Below are positions 40,870 to 52,818 of a stretch of 64,000 nt of DNA, piece after piece. Made by a program: the position numbers and the translations under genes. Position 1 is the stretch's first letter; the number at the start of each line of letters is the position of its first letter. The DNA lies in assembly GCA_023213315.1 (NCBI GenBank), contig JAKCPI010016321.1:40350-104349 (forward strand), written 5' to 3'. The stretch comes from Euborellia annulipes. Its lineage: Eukaryota; Arthropoda; Insecta; Dermaptera; Anisolabididae. The notes under the pieces are model-generated. The model did no database searches. It worked only from the letters and a program-made list of their open reading frames with translations, and was not told the origin of the DNA.

Positions 40870-41610
40870 TATATTTAATATTGATTTACCTATGAGTTAA
40901 GGATTCTAGAGTCACTTATTTCACATTGGGGGTGGTTGCCGGGGTTGGTCGTTGTGGAGGATTAAATTGTTTTTTCTTCAGTTGGGTTATTTTCCTCTGT
41001 TTATTGGCGTACAGAGTTTGCCTCAAAATTAATATTTCTTCTCGGATGTCTTGATCGAATGTATCAAATTCAATATAATGTAATTCTTTATACAGATTGA
41101 AATGTATAGGTTTTAAGTGTAAGTTTAAAAAGTAGCGTGTTCCATACCATTTTTTAATTTCTTCTATGAGCCAGGTAGATTTAGCCAACGTAACTGCTTT
41201 TTGTGCTGATCTGGAGGTGGACTTGCATTTTATGTTGATAAATTGAGGAGTAAGTTGAAGTTTTTTACAGGTGGTGAGAAACCACAGGTGGCTGTTGCAT
41301 CGTTCAAGTTTTATTAGAATTCTTCTGTAGAACACCATTAGTTTAGCTGGACAAGCATTATTAATAATTAGTAGAGATTGTGGTGTTGGTGCAAGGTGAA
41401 ACATCTTTAATAAAGATAAGAGTAAATAAATATTATATTTAATATTGATTTACTATGAGTTAAAGATTCTAGGTCACATTAAATTTAAATTTTAATGTGA
41501 AATAAGTGACCTAGTATCCTTAACTCATAGTAAATCAATATTAAATATAATATTTATTTACTCTTATCTTTATTAAAGATGTTTCACCCTTGCACCAGCA
41601 CCACAATCTC
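40870..41610 (-). mobile_element. Penelope-like element 5' end fragment with inverted flank
   Basis: The block TAAAGATAAGAGTAAATAAA, through GATTTACTATGAGTTAAGGA and TCTAGGTCAC, occurs at about 40852-40920 and 41409-41480, and inverted at 41510-41575. It therefore surrounds the frame below on both sides. After the last block the complement of the start region (ATGTTTCACC) appears again. This partly tandem, partly inverted terminal repeat layout is typical of PLEs. Mirrored at 46880-47640. Confidence 0.65.
40916..41404 (-). pseudogene. Penelope-like element N-terminal ORF fragment
   Basis: 162 codons: MFHLAPTPQSLLIINN, then RCNSHLWFLTTCKKLQLTPQ, FINIKCKS, then KSTWLIEEIKKWYG, RYFLNLHLKPIHFNLYKEL, HYIEFDTFDQDIREEI, and a basic helix KQRKITQLKKKQ before the stop. 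The H--FL--C----L-P-F pattern followed by a long helical region is what I know from the segment N-terminal to the reverse transcriptase in PLEs. RT and GIY-YIG domains are absent, so the fragment is non-functional. The mirror copy at 47079-47560 has the same peptide broken by frameshifts. Confidence 0.6.
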
Positions 41611-42575
41611 TACTAATTAGAAATTCCTTAGAAAAATGAAAAGCTTTTAATTTAATATCTCAAATTAGAAATAAGTAAATTCTTATATGAAAGGAAAATT
41701 TGATTTATCTATCAAAATCATATGTTTTCTAATATCACGTGGCTTCCGAAAAATGGCAGTTAATTGTCTAACCCATTATTATTTCTTAGCTTTAGAATAT
41801 CTAAGTGTTGATTAAGAAATTGCGACTATAGTTTGAAGTTTTAGACACTAGATCCTAGTAATTAAAACTTGAAGCTAAACTTGCATAGTACATACAATTC
41901 AATCTTAAGGTAATATCGACAGACTTTAACTTAACCTTGCAATGGTCTTGCTGTAAAATAAGAAATATTCGAATCAAACATATCTGTATTTTTATTTGGA
42001 ATTTTTATATATATTAATATATAAATTATTAGTCAATTGAACAGGGAATCCTGATGAGTTCTGGAATAGAGCTGCACTAATTGACCGACAGTGACCGCAA
42101 TAACGAGCTAATGAGAGGGGAACGACCGCCCAGTGCAGAGGACAGAGAGAAGAGAGAGCCAAAATACATACTTCTATAGACAAGCTGTCTAGTCTTCAAG
42201 CTTACACAACACATATATCAATTCTAGCTCTTCTCTTAACTTAGACAATACACACTTCCTATTCGCTTTTTCACCTAGACAATACACATTCCGGAGTCTA
42301 GTCTTGCTGAGAGTGTATACATACATATTATTATTACCACAGCGAGAGAGCCAGAAGATGCAACTTCTCCTTATATATATATATGTTCTATATTCTTTTC
42401 TTCATCGAGCAACCTTCGTCATCTAAGGTACAGTATTGTTGATACACGTCCGTCGTCATATAACAAGGACTACCGGCATACAAAGCGCGTACCGCTGATA
42501 TGCTTATATATAATTATCTACATTGAGACCCGAGAAGCACATCTTCAAATTCGGCACTCAAACCCGTTATATGTA
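41611..42575. other. Arm segment without recognised gene
   Basis: Contains runs of AGAGAGAGCC and TATATATATA. The short frames are not family-like. Its mirror (45970-46870) differs by many small indels. Confidence 0.4.
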
Positions 42576-43362
42576 CCGGGTGATTCAATAAGGGTGACGA
42601 GGTACCGTATCTCAGGAACTAATAATCGTAGAAGTTTGGGGAAAAAATCCTTCAGAGGAAATCGACCAAGAAAAATTGCTGGAAATATTTTTTAAGTTCA
42701 TACGTCCACCGCTAGGTGGCTAAATAGCTTCGATCGTATAAAAAATGCAATTTTTCTCAAAAATAACTGTTAAACGAAAAAAGGTATCGACATGCGGTTT
42801 GAACATATTTTGTTGCAAATTTGATCTACTTTCTGAATCTAATAAAATAATTATACGGTTCCATTTAAGATTTTGGAGAAAAATCAATAAAACGGTTAAC
42901 TTTATAAAACACGCCCCTTAGCGAGGGCGGCAAGAACTAGAATGGCATGGATGGTTTTTTATTTTATTCACCAAACCTTCCTTTCTTGAACCAGACCTTG
43001 TTAACAAAATTCCGTTAAGTCAAACTTAAGTTATAGACACTACAGTCCATAAAAGTTTAGCATCCCCTCCCGCCTTTATTTTACGTCCTACAATAAAAAG
43101 TCATTTATCAAAAAGATGGACTATTATGGTGGCATTAACGTGAGAGTATTCATTTCTAAACTTATATTGGAAAATTTTCGAGAAAATTGCATTTTTTTAT
43201 ACGATCGAAGCTATTTAGCCACCTAGCGGTGGACGTATGAACTTAAAAAATATTTCCAGCAATTTTTCTTGGTCGATTTCCTCTGAAGGATTTTTTTCCT
43301 AAACTTCTACGATTATTAGTTCCTGAGATACGGTACCTCGTCACCCTTATTGAATCACCCGG
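42576..43362. mobile_element. Foldback MITE with ~185 bp termini and TA flanks
   Basis: The ends CCGGGTGATTCAATAAGGGT and their complement are flanked by TA (42574-42575, 43363-43364). The arms run about 42576-42760 and 43178-43362, containing AATAATCGTAGAAGTTTGGG and CCACCGCTAGGTGGCTAAAT. TA flanks suggest Tc1/mariner-type mobilisation. Mirrored at 45182-45968 with many changes. Confidence 0.75.
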
Positions 43363-43364
43363 TA

Positions 43365-44240
43365 TTTTATTCACCGGCCGTTCTTCGGCAGCGATAAGTC
43401 TATCAGTAAACCATCCCGCCGGACCCAACAGAGTTTGCGTGTCCGATACTGAACATAGCTTACACCCTATGCAGCTTTCTCCACTGCAGCGAAATACATC
43501 GAAAATGCTCTCTACCTCACTCAACTAATTGTACTGCTCAGGAATAAACGTCTCATTGTCTTTTGCTAACTGTTGGTCAGTATTACAATTATTTATAGAA
43601 TAAGTACCGGGAAGTCCGCATCCTTACATCCATCACAATCACATAAACATTTCATTCTCCATTATAGAGACGCCGAGCTTGGATCAGACACTGAGAGACA
43701 CACTCAAACCACATTAAAGGCCGAAACCGAATGTAAATTGAATAACCTAATAATAAAGAAACCTTAACGTAAATTTTAATGACCCAATTTCTCATGAACA
43801 TAAGAGTAACATTGCCCCCCTTCCCCCCTTGCTAATTCATCCACCCCCTCGCGACCTTTTATAGGGAGGCTATATTAGAAAATATTTTCCTTCCAAAAAA
43901 GCGAAAGAATATAATTCAACGACGGACAAACAAAAATATAATACAATAAATGTTATTTTTTACTTTCCTTTTTCCATTAGTTCTTTTTGTCGAGCTTTCA
44001 AGCTAAATTATTTTCTTTAAGCAATATGTAAAAAAAAAAAAACAATAATAATAAATAAAAATAAGAACAACAACAATAGCAAAAATCCAAGAGGGAGAAA
44101 CAATCAAATAATAATTGTATTGAAACGACTGTAGAGTTTAATTAATGTTTTTTGAAGATATTAAAGTAAAAGCTTTTCATTTTTCTATATTTGAGGAAAT
44201 AAAAAAAATAAAATAAATAAAATACAGCAATTAAAGATTA
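43365..44240. other. Near-axis segment of palindrome II
   Basis: A higher-complexity part (43370-43790) has a minus-strand frame with the strings EVESIFDVFRCSGESC and GPAGWFTDRLIAAEERP. The mirrored sequence at 45000-45180 gives only EWVENIFDI-like fragments, so coding is not established. The remainder is AT-rich. Confidence 0.35.
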
Positions 44241-44430
44241 ATTGTTTTAATAAGAGCCCACGACGGCCAGATCTTCGTTATTTTATAAAAAGAAGAAAGT
44301 TTTTTTTTCATGCATATCCCTATTCAGGTAAGAACGACCAGCGACTATAGAGTTTGGGTTGTGGGTACTTTGGCAGGTAACAAATAAAGGTGTATAAAAT
44401 AGTACTTTAAATTCGTTAAAGTATAAATCT
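44241..44430. other. Axis of palindrome II
   Basis: AAGCTTTTCATTTTTC (about 44171) pairs with GAAAAATGAAAAGCTTTT (about 44475). Inside about 44240-44430 no inverted pairing is visible. The segment has no feature beyond CGACGGCCAGATCTTCG and GGGTTGTGGGTACTTTGG. Confidence 0.7.
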
Positions 44431-45181
44431 CAATTTTTTATATTTTATTCGGGACCAACTTTGAGAAATATGATCGAAAAATGAAAAGCTTTTTACTGTA
44501 ATATTTCAAAAACGTAGTGCAGTCGTTTCAATACAATTATTATTTGATTGTTTCTCTCTTTTTATTTATTATTATTGTTTTTTTATTATTATTAGTAAAG
44601 AAAATAATTAGCTTGAAATCTGTCAAAAGAACTGTGGAAAAAGGAAAGTAAAAAATAGCATTTAATTGTATTATATTTTGTTTGTCCGTCGTTGAATTAT
44701 ATTCTTCGCTTTTTGGAGAGGAGAAAATATTTTTCAATATAACTGCTTCCTATAAAAGAAGATCGCGAAGAAGAGAAATTAGGTGATAATTAAGGAGCGA
44801 AGAAACAATGTATGTTCATGAAATTGGAGCTTTATTTAAATTTACGTTAAGGTTTCTTTATTGGTAGGTTATTAATTATATCTTAGCTTCGGCTTTTTAG
44901 CGGTTTTGAAGTGTGTCTGTGGCTGTTTCTCCTACTAATGGAATGAAAAATGTTTATGTGACGGTGATAGTAATGTAATACTGACCAACAGTGGAACAAT
45001 GAGACGTTTATTCCTGAACAGCACAATTAGTTGAGTGGGTAGAAAATATTTTCGATATTCTACAAGCTACGATGGAAAAGCCTGCATAGGTGTAAATATG
45101 TTCAGTATCGGACACGGCAAACTCTGATCCGGCGGGATGGACGCTGATAGGCTTATCGCTTTCGGCCGGTGAAATAAAATA

Positions 45182-45968
45182 CCGGGTGATTTCATTAAGA
45201 ATGACCCAAGGTAACTTAATCTCAAGAAACTAATAATCGTAGAAGTTTGGGGAAAAATCCTTCAGAGAAAATCGACCAGAAAAATTGCTTTTGGCAATAT
45301 TTTTTAAGTTCATACATCCACCGCTAGGTAAAACCAAGCCAAGCCTACGATCGTATAAAAAAATGCAATTTTCATAAAATTTTCCAATATAAAAAAATGA
45401 ATGCTCTCTCATTAATACCACCATAATAGTCCATCTTTTTGATAAATGACTTTTGGTGTAATAGGATAGCGACAAATAAAAGGCGGGAGGAGATACTTCT
45501 AAAATTTTATGGACTTACGGTGTCTGGCAAAGAAGTTTGACTAACAGAAACTGTTAACAAGAGTCTGGTTCAAGAAAGGAAGGTTTGAGTGAATAAAATA
45601 AAAAACCATCCATGCCATTCTGGACTCTTGCCGCCCTTTTAAAAGGTAGCGTGGTTTAAAAATTAACCGTTTTATTGATTTTCCTCCAAAATCGTGGGAC
45701 CGTATAATTATTTTATTAGATTCAGAAAGTAGATCAAATTTGCAACAAAATAATGTTCAAACCGCGCTGTCGATATCTTTTCCCAGCAGTTATTTTTTGA
45801 AAATTGCATTTTGCTACGATCGAAATATTTAAGCCACTAGCGGTGGATATGGGCTTAAAAAATATTTCGTGAGCCCTAACGGTCATTTCTCTGAAGGATT
45901 TTTTCCCCAAACTTCTACGATTATTGGATTCTGAATGAGTACCTCGTCACCCTTATTGGATCACCCGG
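45182..45968. mobile_element. Foldback MITE, right-arm copy
   Basis: Starts CCGGGTGATTTCATTAAGAA and ends TTGGATCACCCGG with TA on both sides. Counterpart of 42576-43362. The two copies differ by scattered substitutions and indels (for example AAGAATGACCCAAGG where the other has AAGGGTGACGAGG), far more than outer arm segments do. Confidence 0.7.
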
Positions 45969-46879
45969 TATATAACGGGTTTGAGTGCGGGTTGGATTAA
46001 TTGCTTCTCGAGGTCTCAATGTAGATAATTATATATATATATCAGCGGTACGCCTTTATATGCCGGTAGTCTGTATATGACGACGGACATGTATCAATAA
46101 TACTGTACCTTAGATGACGAGGTTGCTCGATGAAAAGAATAATAGAACATATATATATAAGGAGAGTTACATCTTCTGGCTCTCTCGCTATGTTGTGTAT
46201 GTATGCTATACATCTCAGCAAGACAAAATGGGAATAATGTGTGTATCTAGGTGAAAAATCGAATAAATGTGTATTGTCTAAGCAAAGAGTAGACTTTGTA
46301 TGCTGTAAGCGAAGACTTGACTTTGCTCTACTTACTCGTATTTTTGGCTCTCCTGTCCTCTGCACTGGGCGGTCGTTCCTCCTCATTAGCTCGTAATTGC
46401 GGTCACTTAGTGCTGCTCTATCCAGAACTCATCAGGATTCCCTGTTCTATTGACTAATAATTTATATATTAATATATATATATAAAATTCCAAATAAAAA
46501 AGACAGATATGTTTGATTCGAATATTTCTTATTTCACAGCAAGACCATTGCAAGGTTACGTTAAAGTCTGTCGATATTACCTTAAAGATTGAATTGTATG
46601 TACTATGCAAGTTTAGCTTCAAGTTTTAATTACTAGGATCCTAGTGTCTTTAACTTCAAATATAGACGTAATTTCTTAATCAACATACTTAAGATATTCT
46701 AAAGCTAAGAAATGAATATTAATGGGTTAGACAATTAACTGTCATTTCTCGGAAGCCACGTGATATTAGAAAATATATGATTTTGATAGATAAATCAAAT
46801 AAGAATTTACTTATTTCTAATTTGAGATTAAATTAAAAGCTTTTCATTTTTCTAAGGAATTTCTAATTACTAGAGATTG

Positions 46880-47640
46880 TGGTGTTGGTGCAAGGTGAAA
46901 CATCTTTAATAAAGATAAGAGTAAATAAATATTATATTTAATATTGATTTACTATGAGTTAAGGATTCTAGGTCACTTATTTCACATTAAATTTTCACAT
47001 TTAATGTGACCTAGAATCCTTAACTCATAGTAAATCAATATTAAATATAATATTTATTTACTCTTATCTTTATTAAAGATGTTTCACCTTGCACCAACAC
47101 CACAATCTCTACTAATGATTAATAATGCTTGTCCAGCTAAATTAATGGTGTTCTACAGAAGAATTCTAATAAATGCTGAAAGATGCAACAGCCACATGTG
47201 GTTTCTCACCACCTGTAAAAAACTTCAACTTACTCCTCAATTTATCAACATAAACGTCTACCTCCAGATCAGCACAAAAAGCAGTTACGTTGGCTAAATC
47301 TACCTGGCTCATAGAAGAAATTAAAAAATGGTATGGAACACGCTACTTTTTTAAACTTATACTGAAAACCTATACATTTCAAACTGTATAAAGAATTACA
47401 TTATATTGAATTTGATACATTTGATCAAGACATCGAGAAGAAATATTAATTTTGAGGCAAACTCTTTATGCCAAAAACAGAGGAAAATAACCCAACTGAA
47501 GAAAAATTTAATCCTCCACAACTACAAACCCCGGCAACCACCCCCAATGTGAAATAAGTGACCTAGAATCCTTAACTCATAGTAAATCAATATTAAATAT
47601 AATATTTATTTACTCTTATCTTTAAGGTATTTCTATAATT
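46880..47640 (+). mobile_element. Penelope-like element fragment, right-arm copy
   Basis: Mirror of 40870-41610. The terminal blocks (AAAGATAAGAGTAAATAAAT, GATTTACTATGAGTTAAGGA) flank the frame on both sides. The frame at 47079 opens MFHLAPTPQSLLMINN and reaches LTPQFIN before frameshifts (about 47250, 47375, 47432). The rest of the peptide (KSTWLIEEIKKW and on) is in other frames. Confidence 0.6.
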
Positions 47641-48648
47641 AAGGGGGAAATAAATAAAAATAAATATATAAAAAAACAATTAAAGATTAATTATTTATAT
47701 TGTTGAAAATAATATTTATTTAAATAATTATATTATAAGGATACTTGATGCATATAAACAAACAACGAAATTTATTTGTTAGAGACTTAAATAAAGAGAA
47801 GGAAAAATATATTTTATTTAAAATATTCATAAAAAAAAGCGTAAACTTTTTCAAGCAGATTAATTGGTGGATGGCCACATCAGTTTTATTTTCTTTATCT
47901 TAAGCAAATATTAAGCAGATATTCGAAAATATATGTTTATGATAGGTAAATAAAATTTTACTTTACTTTCCTAGGAATTTACTTATTTCTAATTTGAGTT
48001 TTTAAGCTATCGCGACAATCCACACAAAAAGTTTTAGCCTCGTAACCACTCTATACATATGAACGGTGCTAAAATTTTAGGTTATGTTTTTTAACGTGAC
48101 TGTACTTTTCACACTACTATATTCTCTTTATGAATGGATCGTTTCCAAGCCATTGATCTTATATCCCCTCCACTAAAAATAATCGCCCAAATATGTTTTT
48201 TTTTATTTTTTATCAAAACTACGATGGTAAATAATTTCAATTTTTTTTTTAAGTTACTCCGAATATATTATTCTAACAAATATTAGTTTTTCATCAAGAT
48301 GGTGAAAGTCCTTCAATGAAAAAAAATAAAATAATGATCATTTTCCCACCCTTTCCCAATCTACCATATGTAAAAAATTTCATTTTTAATTGCAATTATT
48401 TCATGTTTGGTGTGGTAAATCGTCTTCAAATTTTAACAGTGTGTTTATTATGCTTTTAATGACTTATATTCCAAGTTTCGAAGACTTCTTGAATTTTTGC
48501 ATTTGTGAAAGAACTACCTTAAATTAAAAGTTTTTCATTTTTCGAAGGCATTTCTATAATAATTAAGGAAATAAAATAAAATTAAATAAATATATATAAA
48601 AAAACAAAGATTAATTATTTATATTGTTGAAAAGAAAATTTATTTAAA

Positions 48649-49313
48649 TCCACTCTTATTAAACGATCAAAAATTGTATATTTATTTATTTGTTTATATA
48701 TATTTGTTTGTATTTTTAGTTTCTATTTTGAAAACGGCTCTAACGATTTTGATGAAATTCATGGGTTAGGAGGTTTTTGGGGTGACAATTCGATCTGTCA
48801 CGGTCTCATCTTCGACAAAATTGTTTTTGATTGGTTTTTCGTAATCAAATTAATTATTCTCAGGTAGACAAATCCCATTCTTAGGGTTTTAAAAAAAGTT
48901 TCCCTTTTCCTTTTGTGCTCAGGCAGACAATGGGTCGGGTAAATCCTTTATTCTCAAAGGCCTTGAAGAAGTATTGTGTTTGTGGTTTGTTGTTCTCCCT
49001 AAACGTTAGAATTATTAATAAACGTTTTATAATTGTTTTTATAAAGAACCTTATTTATTTAATAGAATAAAAAATAATCAAGAATTTATTTAAAAATATC
49101 TTTCGCATAAGCAGGTCTCAATTTTCTGAAAAAATAACACAGTGGTCGAATACATTGTATATATTTGTATTTTTTTTTTTTTTTAATTTGAAAACGGCTT
49201 TCAAATAAAAATCGACCTTTTTATCAGAATTTTAAATTAAAAATAATATTAAAATAAAGCTTTTAACTGAAGGAAGAAGTTACCGAGCATCGCTCGGTGC
49301 CTCCAGGTACTAA
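48649..49313 (+). mobile_element. Non-autonomous Helitron, right-arm copy with canonical CTAA end
   Basis: Starts TCCACTCTTATTAAACG after A at 48648 (one base differs from TCTACTC). Ends with the hairpin ACCGAGCATCGCTCGGT (49282-49298) and CAGGTACTAA at 49313, followed by T. Mirror of 39146-39806. Confidence 0.8.
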
Positions 49314-49554
49314 TTATATTGCAAGGATACTTGATGCATATAAACAAACAATTAAATTTATTTGTTAGAGACTTAAATAAAGAGATGGAAAAATATATTT
49401 TAGTTAAAATATTCCGAAAAAGAGAAAACTTTTTCAAGCACATGAAATGTGGATGGCCACATCAGTTTATTTTCTTTTTCTTAAGCATATATTAAGCAGC
49501 ACCATCTGTTGAGCCATAAAGTTTGGGGAAAAAATGCATCTTAAAATAGAAAAA

Positions 49555-50343
49555 GTACCTGGAGGCACCGAGCGATGCTCGGTAACTTCTTCCTTCAGTT
49601 AAAAGCTTTATTTTAATATTATTTTTAATTTAAAATTCTGATAAAAATGTCGATTTTTATTTGAGAGCCGTTTTCAAATTAAAAAAAATACAAATATATA
49701 TAATATTCGCCCACTGTACCCCCCCCCCACCTCCACCCCGCTCGACCCCACCCCCGGGTCCCCCACCTCCTGCACCTGTTTTGATTCAACCATATGATTC
49801 ATTTTTATTCATCCAATTGTTAATAAATAAAACCTATCAAAATGTGTTGTTTTTTCAGAAAATTGAGACCTGCTTATGCGAAATATATTTTTAAATAAAT
49901 TCTTGATTATTTTTTATTCTATTAAATAAATAAGGTTCTTTATAAAAACAATTATAAAACGTTTATTAATAGTTCTAACGTTTAGGGAGAACAAAATATG
50001 TTAAAATCCACAATCACAATAGTTCTTCAAGGCCTTTGAGAACAATGGATTAACCCGACCCATTGTCTGTCTGGGTACAAAAGTAAACAAAAGAGAAACC
50101 TTTTTTAAACTCCAAGATTTGGATCTGTCTACCTGAGAATAATTAATTTGATTACGAAAAAACCCATCAAAAACAATTTTGTCGAAGATGAGACCGTGAC
50201 AGATCGAATTGTCATCCCAAAAACCCCCTAACCCGTGAATTTCATCAAAATCGGTAGAGCCGTTTTCAAAATAGAACTAAGATACAAATATATAATATAT
50301 ATATAAATATATATACAATTTTTGCTCGTTTAATAAGAGTAGA
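49555..50343 (-). mobile_element. Non-autonomous Helitron with C/G-rich tract, right-arm copy
   Basis: The minus strand starts TCTACTCTTATTAAACGAGC at 50343 and ends at the hairpin (about 49569-49585) and AGGTACT near 49554. It includes the C-rich complement of the G-rich tract (about 49717-49785). Mirror of 38030-38850. Confidence 0.75.
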
Positions 50344-51205
50344 TATAGTATTTTTCTATTGAAAATTTTACAAAAAATCAAAAAGAATAATCCCGCATTA
50401 AATCTAAACTCTTTTAAGATATTAAAAATGACAATAGCATAATGTTTGGATTTGTAATCCTAGATCTGAATTAACAACTATATTAGAAAAGTGAAGCTAG
50501 TTCCATAGTAGATCGATTCCAGGTCGATGATTTCTTAGCATTTCATTAGAATTTAATAAATTGTTGGTGAATGGTAAGGGTCGTCGTCGGCCTCGTCTTG
50601 GTCGTCGTCTCGGAGTCCACCCTATCAAATTCAGAATGCATTGTGAGCTATCATTCGGAAACTGCTCGGCTCAGAAGATAAATATTTTACCCTACCAGAG
50701 TATGTCCCCTAACTAATCCTGTAATTGAAATTGGTACTCTATTGTATAATTGGGGGCATTTCCAAGACTAACTCTTAGTTTTAATTTTAAAATTGTAAAA
50801 AGACAAGAATTAGAATATTCAAGGGAACTTGTTTTTAACCGACTTCAAAAAAGGAGGAGGTTCTCTATTCGACTGAATTTTTTTTTTTTTTGTGCCTATG
50901 TTACCTCATATCTCCGCCAATTGTCAACCGATTTTGAAAAATTTTTTTGCATTGGGTCCAGTCTAGCTTCCGATTGGTCCCATTTTTTTTCGTATTTTTT
51001 TTCATAGGTATTAGACCTTTTTTATTAGGTTTGTTTAGACCTAACCTCTTTGTTTATGAACCGATTTCGATGGTTCTTTTTTTATCCGAAAGGGGTGTCT
51101 TAGGGATGGTGTCATATTAATTTGGTCAAGTTCTGATGATATGATCACTATTAATAACATCACTAAAAAGAGAAAAATAAAAATAATTTTTAAGAAAAAA
51201 ATAAA

Positions 51206-51545
51206 ACCGACTTCAAAAAAATTAAATGCAACAAATAAAATACACTAAAAGGTATAAAATAATTATTATCTTATTTAGTTACAACTAAACGACGAAATAT
51301 TAACATGAAATTACTTTTTGAAGTCGGTGCCAAACATATACCTTTTATGAATCGCACTCGACGGATCTTACTTAGTACGTTTGGCGGGTACGCTCGCTTA
51401 TAGGTATAGTTTGTTTGGCACCGACTTCAAAAAGTAATTTCATGTTAATATTTCGTCGTTTAGTTGTAACTAAATAAGATAATAATTATTTTATACCTTT
51501 TAGTGTATTTTATTTGTTGCATTTATTTTTTGAAGTCGGTTTTTT
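51206..51545. mobile_element. GAAGTCGGT inverted-repeat element, right-arm copy
   Basis: Mirror of 36781-37120 with near-identical arms and the central block GTACGTTTGGCGGGTACGC. The neighbouring fragment at 50836-51150 is the mirror of 37160-37495. Confidence 0.8.
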
Positions 51546-51589
51546 TTTTTTTCTTAAAAATATTTTTTTTTTGTGAAACACCCCTCGAA

Positions 51590-52079
51590 ATATCACCCAA
51601 TTTTTTATTATTATATTAAAATGTGTTTCACCTAGTATCAACACCTATCTCCTTAATATGTAGTTATGTGTAAATTGGTTGCAACTCCCATTCAAATCCC
51701 ACTTGCCATAGGAACTTCTCTATTCACCAGACTTTTTAAAAAATCGAACCCCATTTTAAGACATTGAGTTTTATAATGAAGTCTATACTTCAAACAGAGG
51801 GGTGATCCGCGATTGGAAGTAGGTGTACACCTCTTTGGAAGTATTTTGGAAGTACTTGGAAATATTTGGAAGTACAAGAGGAAGTAGGTGTACAACATAT
51901 TAGGTCAGACGACGCGGCTCTTGTTTCGGAAATCGAAAGCGACCTCCAACGACTCTTAAATAAATTGGAGGGCTTTCCTGCGAAAAATTCCAAATCAAGA
52001 TATTCTAGAAAAAGACGAAAACTCTCACAATAGCTAGAGAACCAGTACGCTGCATAAGCTACAACTTTGTAACAACGGA
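51590..52079. other. Right-arm segment with a PLE-like start and short GGAAGTA repeats
   Basis: At 51622 GTGTTTCACCTAGTATCAAC translates VFHLVSTPISL, resembling the PLE N-termini at 20232 and 47079. A run of GGAAGTA units (about 51813-51888) lies downstream; the minus strand there reads through two overlapping short frames with no recognised family. This part has no clear counterpart in the left arm (36010-36780 is different), so it is an arm-specific insertion or replacement. Confidence 0.45.
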
Positions 52080-52818
52080 AGCAACTGCGTGGCGTGCCTA
52101 CGGCACGCCCAGCCTGCTCGGCCCTCCGGGCTGGTGGCCCTGGCGGGCAGCGTCTCGAGATGTGATTATTAGCTGTCCGTAATTATATGTTTTGAAAAAA
52201 ATATTTTTTTGAATAATGAATATTGATCAAAGAAAGATGAAAAAATATCATTAAATGCTTTATAAATACTTTATTAGAGCATGCAACCATTTCTCTCGAA
52301 GTTCCCGATCGGTTGGAAACCTATTTCTTTTTTAATAATACATTTCAATATTTAAATTTATCTAAAAAGTGTCTCTAAATTAATTATATATAATAATTTT
52401 AAAATTAATTTATCTACTAAAATTTCAAATGACCCGCGCAGTAATAAATTAAGAATTAATCTCATTATCCCATTAAATCATATCTCATTAAAACTTATAT
52501 TATAAATTAAATATATATATATATATATTTTAAAATTAATTTGTCTACTAAAATTTTAAGAATTTATATTTTTCTTAAATTCAAAAAAAAAAAATTAATT
52601 TTCGCGGTATGAATTATTTCCAAAAATTAAATATATATTAATATATAATATATTTAAAATTAATAAATTTGTCTACTAAAATTTCAAATGAGACACGCCG
52701 TAAATCTAATATTCTAAGCTATATAGAGGAATATATTAATATATAGAGATATTATAGATATATAATATAGAGAATAGAGATGTTTTATTTGTAAAATTTG
52801 ACAATATAACAACTGTCA

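Larger units (their letters stand above)
26389..44240 (+). repeat. Palindrome II, left arm
   Basis: Inverted counterpart of about 44430-61857. Mirrored pairs include the tRNA-like heads (26458 and 61787), the 80-codon frame (27268-27510 and 60634-60876), the 100-codon RTE tail (33156-33458 and 54631-54933, translations identical), RT fragments (34617 and 53505), Helitrons, and the MITE at 42576. The middle section (about 41.9-44.2 kb) and 37.5-38.0 kb match only roughly. Confidence 0.92.

Noticed and set aside
42000..42560. Host exons in the moderately complex DNA near 42.1-42.5 kb
   Set aside because: Frames differ between the two arms, there is no conserved peptide, and runs of TATA and GAGA repeats dominate.
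43243..43524. 93-codon minus-strand frame with Cys-rich string (CSGESCIGCKLC)
   Set aside because: Half of it lies in the MITE terminus, and the mirrored sequence at 45000-45180 does not preserve the cysteines. I see no family match.
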